DNA from: Arthrobacter crusticola
GTDB lineage: Bacteria > Actinomycetota > Actinomycetes > Actinomycetales > Micrococcaceae
Assembly: GCF_004357995.1 (NCBI RefSeq)
Contig: NZ_SMTK01000001.1
Span: 682,001-746,000, forward strand
DNA: 64,000 nt
Direction: 5' to 3'
Shown: positions 16,854 to 24,735 of the stretch, piece by piece
Layout of the letters: each line of letters begins with the position of its first letter
Position numbering within the stretch: the stretch's first letter is position 1
Position numbers and translations under genes: made by a program
Notes under the pieces: generated by a model
What the model was told of the DNA's origin: nothing
The model's input: the letters and a program-made list of their open reading frames with translations, nothing else
Database searches by the model: none

Positions 16854-17105
16854 ATGTTGGACGACCAGGATATTCTCGGGCGCATCAAGGCTCTCGTGGA
16901 GGAGGAACACGACCTCCGGAGCGCAGGGGACGACAGCGCCCGCGGTGGGGCGAACGCCGCCCGGCTGCAGCGCCTTGAGCAGAACCTTGACCAGTGCTGG
17001 GATCTGCTCCGGCAGCGCCGCGCTCGGAGCGAATTCGGCGACGACCCGGACAAGGCAGCGCCGCGGCCTATTTCACAGGTTGAGGGATACCTGCCGCGGA
17101 AGTAG
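16854..17105 (+). CDS. DUF2630 family protein
   Basis: An 83-residue protein with the DUF2630 pattern: 'DILGRIKALVEEEHDLR' at the start, a central helix 'RLQRLEQNLDQCWDLLRQRRA', and the closing 'SQVEGYLPRK'. Likely a small helical protein; function unknown. GAGGAGGAAACC upstream of the ATG is a strong ribosome binding site. A terminator follows at 17137. Confidence 0.85.
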   Translation: MLDDQDILGRIKALVEEEHDLRSAGDDSARGGANAARLQRLEQNLDQCWDLLRQRRARSEFGDDPDKAAPRPISQVEGYLPRK

Positions 17106-17136
17106 TTGAAGCGCCGGGATCCAAGCGACAGAGTTC

Positions 17137-17170
17137 GAGGCCCCCACCGCTCCGGCGGTGGGGGCCTCTT
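17137..17170 (+). terminator. Rho-independent terminator after the DUF2630 gene
   Basis: A perfect 14-bp stem (GAGGCCCCCACCGC with its complement) closes a TCCG tetraloop and is followed by TT. It begins 31 bases after the stop codon. Confidence 0.85.
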
Positions 17171-17397
17171 GCGCGTCCACCGCCCGCCGCCACCGGCGGC
17201 GGTCAGGGAAAGCTGCCGCCGGGTCTTCGAGGGGTGATGTTGACCACCGAACCGTCATAATCCGGCTCTCCCACCAGAGTCCCCCGTAGGCTTCAGTTCG
17301 ACGTCTGCCGAGCACCCGGTGTTCACCCACGGCTGCGGCGGGCCAATACCACGGGCACTGACCCCTCCAGCGGGACCGCCCAGAACGAAGGATTCGG

Positions 17398-18366
17398 ATG
17401 ACCACCCCTCAAAAACCACTTCCCTCCGGCTTCGGCTTTGGAACAACGGCCGCCGACATCGTCTCGGGCTCGGACCTCACCGGCCGCACCGTAATCGTCA
17501 CCGGCGGGTCCGCCGGACTCGGCCTGGAGGCGGTCCGCGTCCTCGCCGAAGCCGGCGCGACCGTGATTGCCGCCGTCCGGAACCCGGCGAAGGCAACCGA
17601 AACCCTCGCCCAGCTCAATGGCGTCGAAACGGAACAGCTGGATCTCGCGGACCCCGCATCCATTGACGCCTTCGCCGACCGTTTCCTGGCCACGGACCGC
17701 CCGCTCCACGTCCTGATCAACAACGGCGGCTTCATGGCGGCACCCTTCGCCCGGGACGCCCGCGGCATCGAATCCCATTTCGCCACCAACCACCTCGGCC
17801 ATTTCCAGCTCACCCAGCGCCTGTGGCCTGCCCTGACGCGGGCAGGCGGCGCCCGGGTCATCAGCCTCACCTCGCTCGCCCACCGCTTCTCCGGCGTCGA
17901 CTTTGAGGACCCCAACTTCGCGGACCGCCCCTACGAGAAGTGGTCCGCCTACGCCCAGTCAGTGAGTGCGAAGTCCCTGTTCGCCGTTGCGCTTGACGCA
18001 CGCGGGAGGGACTTCCACGTCCGCTCCTTCGCCGTCCATCCGGGCACCATCCCCACGGGGATCGGGCGACACCTGAGCCTCGAGGACCTCCAGGGCCTGG
18101 GCGCACTCGATGAGCACGGGCAGCCTGTCGACAACCCTGCCTACAAGAGCATTCCGCAGGGAGCGGCGACCACGGTGTGGGCCGCCGTGAGCCCGCAGCT
18201 CGACGGACACGGCGGGGTGTACACGGAGGACTCGGACATCGCCGTCGTGGTTCCCGCCGATCACCAGGGCCCGTCGGGGGTGCACACCTGGGCGATCGAC
18301 CCCCGGGCCGCCGACCGGCTGTGGGAGCTGAGCGAGCGACTGCTGGGACGCTCCTTCACCATCTGA
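17398..18366 (+). CDS. Short-chain dehydrogenase/reductase, oxidoreductase of the WWOX/retinol-dehydrogenase-like type
   Basis: A 322-residue SDR. The Rossmann motif 'VTGGSAGLGLEAVRVLAEAGA' gives the TGxxxGxG cofactor site, 'LINNGG' replaces the usual NNAG, and the catalytic region 'ISLTSLAHRF...YAQSVSAKSL' has the Tyr expected at YxxxK replaced by a Tyr-Ala-Gln-Ser-Val-Ser-Ala-Lys spacing, which is atypical. GAAGGA precedes the ATG. The substrate is unknown. It is convergent with the TerC gene across a bidirectional hairpin. Confidence 0.82.
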   Translation: MTTPQKPLPSGFGFGTTAADIVSGSDLTGRTVIVTGGSAGLGLEAVRVLAEAGATVIAAVRNPAKATETLAQLNGVETEQLDLADPASIDAFADRFLATDRPLHVLINNGGFMAAPFARDARGIESHFATNHLGHFQLTQRLWPALTRAGGARVISLTSLAHRFSGVDFEDPNFADRPYEKWSAYAQSVSAKSLFAVALDARGRDFHVRSFAVHPGTIPTGIGRHLSLEDLQGLGALDEHGQPVDNPAYKSIPQGAATTVWAAVSPQLDGHGGVYTEDSDIAVVVPADHQGPSGVHTWAIDPRAADRLWELSERLLGRSFTI

Positions 18367-18406
18367 TCCGCTTCTGTCTGCTTCCTGCCGTGCGGCCTTA
18401 AACGAA

Positions 18407-18446
18407 AGGGCCCGGTACCTGCGCGCTGCGCAGGCGCCGGGCCCGT
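18407..18446. terminator. Bidirectional terminator between the SDR and TerC genes
   Basis: Arms around AGGGCCCGG...CCGGGCCC enclose an inner CTGCGC/GCGCAG pairing. On the minus strand the hairpin is followed by CCTTTCGTTT, a usable T-rich tail for the TerC transcript. Confidence 0.7.
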
Positions 18447-18456
18447 TGCGGCCGTG

Positions 18457-19494
18457 CTAGCTCTCGAGGTCGGAGTTCCGTGCCTTGGCCTCGGCGGCGG
18501 CGAGGTCCTCGTCAACCTTCTCGCTGCGCCCGCGCGAACTGATCAGGCTCGCGACGACGGCCACCACGATGGTGGAAATGATGACGGCGAGGGAGACGAA
18601 CGTCGGAATCTCCGGCGCCCACTCGATGTGCCGGCCCCCGTTGATGAAGGGCAGTTCGTTGACGTGCATGGCGTGGAGCACGAGCTTGACGCCGATGAAC
18701 GCAAGGATGACCGACAGTGCGTGCTTGAGGTACACCAGCCGGGTCATCAGCCCGCCGAGCAGGAAGTACAGCTGCCGCAGGCCCATCAGGGCGAAGATGT
18801 TGGCGGTGAAGACGATGAAGGCGCTCTGGGTGAGCCCGAAGATGGCCGGGATCGAGTCGACCGCGAAGAGCAGGTCGGTCAGGCCGATGGTGACGAACAC
18901 GACGAGCATCGGGGTGAACACCTTCTTGCCGTCCACCACGGTGCGGACCTTGCCGCCGTCGTAGTGATCCGACATGGGCAGCACGGAGCGCAGCTTGGCG
19001 ACAAGCTTGTTGTCCCCGGCGTCCTCCTCGTCCTCGCCCGTGTCCTTTGCCTGCTTGTACGCGGTGTAGAGCAGGAACGCGCCGAAGATGTAGAACACCC
19101 AGCTGAAGTTCTCGATGACGGCGGCGCCGAGGGCGATGAAGATGCCCCGCAGGATCAGCGCGATGATGATGCCCACCATCAGCACCTCCTGCTGGTATTT
19201 CCGTGGGACCGAGAAGCGCGCCATGATGATGATGAAGACGAACAGGTTGTCGATGCTCAGGCTGTATTCGGTGACCCAGCCGGCGACGAACTGTCCACCG
19301 TACTCAGGGCCGGTGAAAATGAACATGATCGCCGCGAAGATCAGCGCCAGGGAGACGTAGAAGGCCACCCAGAGGCCGGCCTCCCGCATTGAGGGCACAT
19401 GCGGGCGCTTCACCACGAGCAGGAGGTCGAACAGCAGGACAAGTCCGAGAACGACGAAGGTGCCGATCTCAAATGCAAGAGGTAATTCGGGCAT
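18457..19494 (-). CDS. TerC family integral membrane protein (Alx/Mn2+ exporter type)
   Basis: A 345-residue membrane protein with about eight or nine predicted helices. The family's paired acidic intramembrane motifs are present as 'YSLSIDNLFVF' and 'LTDLLFAVDSIPAIFG'. A charged cytoplasmic loop of about 55 residues rich in Asp and Glu divides the two halves. TerC/Alx proteins export Mn2+. The ATG at 19494 follows AAAGGCG and fits the family's N-terminus better than an upstream GTG-frame extension to 19548. The leader is a yybP-ykoY-type riboswitch, which matches a Mn2+-export role and implies that manganese controls expression. Confidence 0.92.
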   Translation of the reverse strand: MPELPLAFEIGTFVVLGLVLLFDLLLVVKRPHVPSMREAGLWVAFYVSLALIFAAIMFIFTGPEYGGQFVAGWVTEYSLSIDNLFVFIIIMARFSVPRKYQQEVLMVGIIIALILRGIFIALGAAVIENFSWVFYIFGAFLLYTAYKQAKDTGEDEEDAGDNKLVAKLRSVLPMSDHYDGGKVRTVVDGKKVFTPMLVVFVTIGLTDLLFAVDSIPAIFGLTQSAFIVFTANIFALMGLRQLYFLLGGLMTRLVYLKHALSVILAFIGVKLVLHAMHVNELPFINGGRHIEWAPEIPTFVSLAVIISTIVVAVVASLISSRGRSEKVDEDLAAAEAKARNSDLES

Positions 19495-19511
19495 GGAGCG
19501 CCTTTCGGGGA

Positions 19512-19633
19512 TCACGACTGAGGTCCGTAAGTCTCTCCGCCGTGGCACTCTGCCAGCCGACCGCTACGCCCGGCGGGGCGTCACTGCTCCGCGTGTTGAC
19601 GTTCGTAGCGCATGGGATACTCCCCTACGTGGG
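19512..19633 (-). ncRNA. yybP-ykoY-type Mn2+ riboswitch upstream of TerC
   Basis: Read on the minus strand, the TerC leader contains the aptamer's two conserved cores: TAGGGGAGTA followed by CCATGCG at about 19611-19627, and GCGGAGAGACTTACGGACC at about 19522-19540. Between them are two GC-rich stem-loops (CGCCCCGCCGGGCG; GGCAGAGTGCC). The order and the downstream TerC gene match the actinobacterial yybP-ykoY class, which senses Mn2+. The 5' end overlaps the stop codon region of the upstream gene (19625). Exact boundaries are approximate. Confidence 0.85.
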
Positions 19634-21448
19634 GTCAATCCTACCGGCGGGGTGCTGATATGGGGAATTGCGTCCGCCTGCGGCGACCGCCGCCACATGC
19701 TTGATCACCTCGGGGGCGTTCCAGTACCCTCCGTGGCCCTGCACGGTGCCGGTGCTGTCGGGGTCGGGGAGCTCGAGGTTCGCCGCTCCGGGCACGGGGG
19801 TGCCTACCGGGTCGGTGGCGCGCCAGAAGTTCGCCCACCCGGTGGAACGGACGGCTACGCGCCGGAACCACCCGGGGGTGAAGTAGGCCGGGAAGAACGC
19901 GGCGTACAGGGACACCAGCGGGGAGCCGGTGGTGACCAGATGAAGCTCCCGGCAGCCCTCGAGCGCCCTGGTCTCCGCCACCAGCCAGGCGCAGATCACG
20001 CTCCCCTGGCTGTACCCCACGAGCGCCACCCGGGACGGTCCGAGCCGGGCCGCTTCCTCCTCGATGCCGGCGATGACCGCCTCACGGTAGGAGGCGCCGG
20101 CCAGCGGGTGATCCCGCACCGGCCAGAAGCCGGCGGCATCGGCGGCCCTGCCGAGCACCTCCTGCACCGGGCGAAGCTGCCCGAGCAGGAGGGTGAGGAC
20201 CACGGCGGCGCCGGCGAGCTGGAGCAGCAGGACGGTAAGGGCGAGCCAGGGCCCGCCGAGCCGGCCCTCCCCTAGGACCATTGCGACGCCCATCCCCGCT
20301 GCACCCAGTGCCGTGCCGGCGGGCAGGACGCGAGGAAGGAGCGTGGGGGCCTCCTCGACGACGCGGTGCCACCAGCGCAGCCGCGCCTCCCGGGCGCCGA
20401 AGAGTGGCCCGAGTCCGAGCCGCCGGTCCAGCAGGAGCACCCCGGCGGCTGTGAGGGCAAGCCCCACCAGCGCGATGAGGGCGAGCAGGGGGAACAGGTC
20501 GAGCCGGCTGTCACCGGCATCGAGCGGGTCGTCCCAGGCCAGCAGCACGCGGGCGGTGCGCGCGTCGTACTCCTGGCCGCCGAACAACCGCACGACGTAG
20601 CCGAGCAGGCCGTCAAGGAGCATCCGGACCAGTGCATTGACCGAATGCATGAGGAAAAGGGCGAGCAGCAGCAGGCCGAACGCGGCACCCTCCGGGGCCG
20701 CGGAGCGGCGGGTTGCCCCCGCCCCGGCGGGCCGGCGCAGCGCGGGGGCGGCGGCGAGCAGGATCAGGGCCCCGAGACTCACGACGATCCACAGGGCCAT
20801 GGCGTCAAGCCGGTGGACGGCGTCCGGTCCGGCCGTCGAGGGCCACGCCCGCACGGTGGTTTCCGCCGGGAGGGTCAGCGCCAGCAGCGTCCCGGCGCCG
20901 AGGAGGGCACCGGCGTGGAGGAAGGCCACGGGGCGGCCGCGCCGGTGGGCCTCCCGCTGGACCCGGATGACCCGCATCCAGCGGTACGCAATGAATGCGG
21001 CCAGGGCCGTTGCCGCGGCGACGGGGATTCCCCGGGCGGGACCGTCGGCGGATCCCGGCACGCCGAGGGGACCGGCCAGGTGTTCGAGGACCGTCTCGCC
21101 GAGGACCACGAGCCAGGCCAGCTGGCTGAGCGTGAGCAGCAGGGAGCCGAGCTGCAGCAGCACCCCGGAGGAGGCGGGGGTCGAATGACCGGGGCGTTCG
21201 AGCATGCGCCCGGCCACGTTGGCCAGTGTGAAGGGAAAGGCCAGGTACCACAGGAAGCCGGTCCGCCTGCGGTTCGACCGCGACCAGTTGATCAGGCTCA
21301 GGCGGTGGCGCGGAAGCAGCGGCGGGTCGACCGCCTCGGCCCAGGGGTTGAGCCGGGTCACCCGCGCACTGGTGATGCTGCTCAGGTACTCCTGCTCCCC
21401 CACTCCGTGCACGCGGATCTCCGCGAACCCGTCCCCCCGCGCCGGCAT
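19625..21448 (-). CDS. Large integral membrane protein with C-terminal alpha/beta-hydrolase domain
   Basis: A 607-residue protein. It begins with 'EIRVHGVGEQEYL', resembling the oxyanion HG loop of a hydrolase, then continues through about eight to ten hydrophobic segments. The C-terminal third is a lipase-like domain with 'VALVGYSQGSVI' (nucleophile Ser in GxSxG) and a late 'GHGGYWNAPE' that could provide the catalytic His. The hydrolase fold therefore seems split around, or flanked by, membrane domains. Function unknown; a membrane lipid esterase is possible. It lies just upstream of the TerC riboswitch and five bases downstream of uvrB, so it may be transcribed with uvrB. Confidence 0.75.
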   Translation of the reverse strand: MPARGDGFAEIRVHGVGEQEYLSSITSARVTRLNPWAEAVDPPLLPRHRLSLINWSRSNRRRTGFLWYLAFPFTLANVAGRMLERPGHSTPASSGVLLQLGSLLLTLSQLAWLVVLGETVLEHLAGPLGVPGSADGPARGIPVAAATALAAFIAYRWMRVIRVQREAHRRGRPVAFLHAGALLGAGTLLALTLPAETTVRAWPSTAGPDAVHRLDAMALWIVVSLGALILLAAAPALRRPAGAGATRRSAAPEGAAFGLLLLALFLMHSVNALVRMLLDGLLGYVVRLFGGQEYDARTARVLLAWDDPLDAGDSRLDLFPLLALIALVGLALTAAGVLLLDRRLGLGPLFGAREARLRWWHRVVEEAPTLLPRVLPAGTALGAAGMGVAMVLGEGRLGGPWLALTVLLLQLAGAAVVLTLLLGQLRPVQEVLGRAADAAGFWPVRDHPLAGASYREAVIAGIEEEAARLGPSRVALVGYSQGSVICAWLVAETRALEGCRELHLVTTGSPLVSLYAAFFPAYFTPGWFRRVAVRSTGWANFWRATDPVGTPVPGAANLELPDPDSTGTVQGHGGYWNAPEVIKHVAAVAAGGRNSPYQHPAGRIDPT

Positions 21449-21452
21449 GGTG

Positions 21453-23531
21453 CTACGCGTGCCCGGCCGTCTGCATCTGCCGCAGCTCCTTCTTCAGGTC
21501 ACCGACCTCATCCCGGAGCCGGGCCGCGAGCTCGAACTGCAGCTCGGCGGCCGCCGTGTGCATCTGGTCGGTGAGCTGCTGGATGAGGTCGGTGAGGTCC
21601 TCGGCCGGCACCGCGGCCAGCCCCTCGCGGTGCACGCCCTGGCCCGGCTTCTTCTTGCGACCCTTCGCCGCGGCCTCAAGGAGTTCGCGGGTGTCGGCGT
21701 CCTCCCGGTTGATGGTGTCCGTGATGTCGGCGATGCGCTTGCGCAGGGGCGTCGGGTCGATCCCATGCTCAAGGTTGTGCGCCACCTGGATGGCGCGGCG
21801 CCGGTTGGTCTCGTCGATGGCGCGTTCCATCGAATCGGTGATCCGGTCCGCGTACATGTGCACCTGGCCCGACACGTTACGGGCGGCACGCCCGATGGTC
21901 TGGATGAGGGAGGTTGAGCTGCGCAGGAACCCTTCCTTGTCGGCGTCGAGGATGCTGACGAGGGACACCTCGGGAAGGTCGAGACCCTCCCGCAGCAGGT
22001 TGATGCCGACCAGGACGTCGAAGGTCCCCAGCCGGAGCTCACGCAGCAGCTCCACCCGGCGCAGGGTGTCGACGTCGGAGTGCAGGTACTCGACCTTCAC
22101 TCCGTGCTCCAGGAGGTATCCCGTGAGGTCCTCCGACATCCGCTTGGTCAGAGTCGTCACCAGGACGCGCTCGTCGCGCTCCACGCGGGTCCGGATCTCG
22201 TGCAGCAGGTCGTCGATCTGCCCCTTGCTCGGCTTCACCACGATCTCCGGGTCCACCAGCCCGGTGGGCCGGATGATCTGCTGGACGAACCCGTCGGACT
22301 TCCCGAGCTCGTACTTACCCGGCGTCGCCGAAAGGTAGACCGTCTGGCCGATGCGCTCGAGGAACTCGTCCCACTTCAGCGGCCGGTTGTCCATGGCGGA
22401 CGGGAGGCGGAACCCATGGTCGACGAGGGTGCGCTTACGCGACATGTCCCCTTCGTACATGGCCCCGATCTGCGGGATGGTCACATGGGATTCGTCGACG
22501 ACGAGGAGGAAGTCGTCGGGGAAGTAGTCGAGCAGGCAGTGCGGGGCGCTGCCCTGTCCCCGGCCGTCGATGTGCCGTGAATAGTTCTCGATGCCGTTGC
22601 AGAACCCCATCTGCTGCATCATCTCCAGGTCGTAGGTGACCCGCATCCGCAGCCGCTGCGCCTCGACCAGCTTGTTCTGCGACTCCAGCTCGGCAAGGCG
22701 CACCTGCAGCTCGTCCTCGATGGCCTTGATCGCGCGGTTCATCCGATCCGGCCCGGCGACGTAGTGCGAGGCGGGGAAGACGTACATCTCCTCCTCCTCG
22801 CGGATGACGTCGCCGGTGAGCGGGTTGAGTGTGTAGATGTTCTCCACCTCGTCGCCGAAGAACTCGATCCGCAGGGCCTGCTCCTCGTACATGGGGATGA
22901 TCTCCACGGTGTCCCCGCGCACCCGGAAGGTGCCGCGGTGGAAGTCCATGTCGTTGCGCGTGTACTGCATGCCCACGAACTGGCGCAGCAGGGCGTCCCG
23001 GTTCATTTCCTGACCCTTGCGGAGGGTCACCATCTTGTCGATGTACTCCTCGGGGGTGCCCAAGCCGTAGATGCAGGAGACCGTGGCGACAACGATGACG
23101 TCCCTGCGCGTGAGCAGGGCGTTGGTGGCCGAGTGCCGGAGCCGTTCCACCTCCTCGTTGATCGAGGAGTCCTTCTCGATGAAGGTGTCCGTCTGCGGAA
23201 CGTAGGCCTCGGGCTGGTAGTAGTCGTAGTAGGACACGAAGTACTCGACGGCGTTATTGGGCAGCAGCTCGCGGAACTCGTTGGCCAGCTGCGCCGCGAG
23301 GGTCTTGTTCTGGACCATCACGAGGGTCGGCCGCTGGACCTGCTCGATCAGCCAGGCCGTCGTCGCGCTCTTTCCGGTGCCGGTGGCTCCAAGGAGGACA
23401 ACGTCCTTCTCCCCTGCCTTGATCCGGGTACTCAGTTCGGCGATGGCCGCCGGCTGGTCGCCTGCCGGCTGGTATTCGCTGATGACCTCGAAGGGAGCTA
23501 CGACCCGCTTAATATCCTGGGCAAGACTCAT
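21453..23531 (-). CDS. uvrB: UvrABC system protein B
   Basis: The 692-residue damage-recognition helicase of nucleotide excision repair, acting with UvrA and UvrC. The N-terminus '[18 protein letters not shown]' and Walker A '[10 protein letters not shown]' are canonical, as are '[21 protein letters not shown]' (beta-hairpin), the Walker B '[10 protein letters not shown]', and the C-terminal UVR coiled coil that binds UvrC. The start at 23531 (MSLAQ) is preferred over an upstream in-frame ATG at 23561. A TAACGT hexamer lies 7 bases before it, consistent with a leaderless mRNA. No classical LexA box is visible. Confidence 0.97.
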   Translation of the reverse strand: MSLAQDIKRVVAPFEVISEYQPAGDQPAAIAELSTRIKAGEKDVVLLGATGTGKSATTAWLIEQVQRPTLVMVQNKTLAAQLANEFRELLPNNAVEYFVSYYDYYQPEAYVPQTDTFIEKDSSINEEVERLRHSATNALLTRRDVIVVATVSCIYGLGTPEEYIDKMVTLRKGQEMNRDALLRQFVGMQYTRNDMDFHRGTFRVRGDTVEIIPMYEEQALRIEFFGDEVENIYTLNPLTGDVIREEEEMYVFPASHYVAGPDRMNRAIKAIEDELQVRLAELESQNKLVEAQRLRMRVTYDLEMMQQMGFCNGIENYSRHIDGRGQGSAPHCLLDYFPDDFLLVVDESHVTIPQIGAMYEGDMSRKRTLVDHGFRLPSAMDNRPLKWDEFLERIGQTVYLSATPGKYELGKSDGFVQQIIRPTGLVDPEIVVKPSKGQIDDLLHEIRTRVERDERVLVTTLTKRMSEDLTGYLLEHGVKVEYLHSDVDTLRRVELLRELRLGTFDVLVGINLLREGLDLPEVSLVSILDADKEGFLRSSTSLIQTIGRAARNVSGQVHMYADRITDSMERAIDETNRRRAIQVAHNLEHGIDPTPLRKRIADITDTINREDADTRELLEAAAKGRKKKPGQGVHREGLAAVPAEDLTDLIQQLTDQMHTAAAELQFELAARLRDEVGDLKKELRQMQTAGHA

Positions 23532-23566
23532 ACCTAGTACGTTAGCGCGTGATGCGGACAATCAGC

Positions 23567-23588
23567 TTCCGCTTTGCTGGAAGCGGAA
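23567..23588 (-). terminator. Hairpin between coaE and uvrB
   Basis: Perfect 8-bp arms TTCCGCTT (23567-23574) and AAGCGGAA (23581-23588) enclose six bases. It lies 34 bases after the coaE stop and upstream of the uvrB promoter. No strong T-run follows, so it may be an attenuating terminator or an operator. Confidence 0.5.
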
Positions 23589-23621
23589 CCGCAGAACTCC
23601 CCGGCACCGCATCGACCGCCC

Positions 23622-24623
23622 CTACCGCGGGTCGGGGCCACCGGAGGGAGCCACCGGCGGGCCGGCCAGTTCGAGGTGGACCTCCGCGGCCCGTCCTGGA
23701 TCGGCGCTGGAGTGGAATCCCAGTCGGCCGCGGGCCGCGGGATGTCCGGCGCCCGGCCCTCCGGCGGCCGGCGGGAACCCCGCCGCGGTGAGCAGCGGCC
23801 GCAGTGCCGCCGCGTCGGCCGGGGTGGACACCGCCAGCCGAAACTCCAGCACATCCGGGGCCCGGCGCCCGGGCACCGCGGTGGGCCCGATGTGTGCAAC
23901 GTCCAGCACCCGCGGGTCGACGCGCCGGAGCCGGGCGCTCAACCGTGCCGCCTGCGCCGGCCACGTCGGGTCGGGCTCCGCGGGGTCAAGGGGACCCCGG
24001 AGCGCGGGGACCCCGGCCAGGAGGTTGGCGTTGAAGGGCAGGATCCGGTCGTGCCAGAGCGCCTCGAGGTGCGCGAGCGTATCGGCCTCGCTGCCGGCGT
24101 TGTTAATGACGACGTCGGCCGCGGAGTTCCGCTCGTCCGGGCCGAGCTGGGCCCGCAGGCGGCTGAGCGCCGCCTCCGGGGTCATTCCGCGCAGGCGCAC
24201 CATCCTGTCGATGCGCTGGTCCTCGGGGGCATCGATCACCACGACGAGGTGGAAGCGGGCCACCTGGCCCGTCTCGACGAGCAGGGGCAGATCCTCGACG
24301 ACGACCGCGCCCGCGGGGGCCTGTTCGGTGCGGGCCTCGGCGAGCGCGCGGATACGGGGGTGGAGGATCGCGTTGAGGCGTTCCCGCGCCCCGGAGTCGC
24401 CGAAGATGATGTCTCCGAGGGCCCTGCGGTCCAGGGCGCCCTCCGGCGTGGCCAACTGCCTCCCGAAGGCGTCGAGCACCTCGGCGAGCCCCTCAGTGCC
24501 GGGCTCCACCACCTCGCGGGCGAGGGCGTCCGCGTCGATGACAACGGCACCCAGTGCTCGCAGCCGCCCGGCGGCAAGGGACTTGCCGGCGGCGATCCCT
24601 CCGGTCAAACCAACTCTCAGCAT
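23622..24623 (-). CDS. coaE: Dephospho-CoA kinase fused to a UPF0157/GrpB-like domain
   Basis: A 333-residue protein catalysing the last step of CoA synthesis (ATP-dependent 3'-phosphorylation of dephospho-CoA). The kinase occupies about 1-200 with the P-loop GLTGGIAAGKS at 5-15, 'VVIDADALAREVVEPG' and 'VVEDLPLLVETG'. The last ~130 residues resemble a GrpB/UPF0157 nucleotidyltransferase-like domain ('LRRVDPRVLDVAHIGPTAVPG'), an extension known from mycobacterial CoaE. The ATG at 24623 is chosen; the open frame to 24737 runs into the recQ promoter and start and is not credible. Confidence 0.93.
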   Translation of the reverse strand: MLRVGLTGGIAAGKSLAAGRLRALGAVVIDADALAREVVEPGTEGLAEVLDAFGRQLATPEGALDRRALGDIIFGDSGARERLNAILHPRIRALAEARTEQAPAGAVVVEDLPLLVETGQVARFHLVVVIDAPEDQRIDRMVRLRGMTPEAALSRLRAQLGPDERNSAADVVINNAGSEADTLAHLEALWHDRILPFNANLLAGVPALRGPLDPAEPDPTWPAQAARLSARLRRVDPRVLDVAHIGPTAVPGRRAPDVLEFRLAVSTPADAAALRPLLTAAGFPPAAGGPGAGHPAARGRLGFHSSADPGRAAEVHLELAGPPVAPSGGPDPR

Positions 24624-24703
24624 CCGCCAAGGGTAGCGCGGAGCAGCACCCCGCCTGTCAATCCCCGGATCCGGCACCGCGTCGGCCGCCCGCCCCATTA
24701 CGC

Positions 24704-24718
24704 TAAGTAGGCTTACTA
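24704..24718 (+). promoter_or_regulatory. Palindromic motif TAAGTAGGCTTACTA upstream of recQ
   Basis: The site lies 18 bases before the RecQ-like start codon. Its reverse complement, TAGTAAGCCTACTTA, matches the site at 5316-5330 at 13 of 15 positions. TAAGTAG/CTTACTA halves give two-fold symmetry. It could be an operator or overlap the -10 region. Confidence 0.45.
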
Positions 24719-24735
24719 CATTCCAAGGGGAGGCC

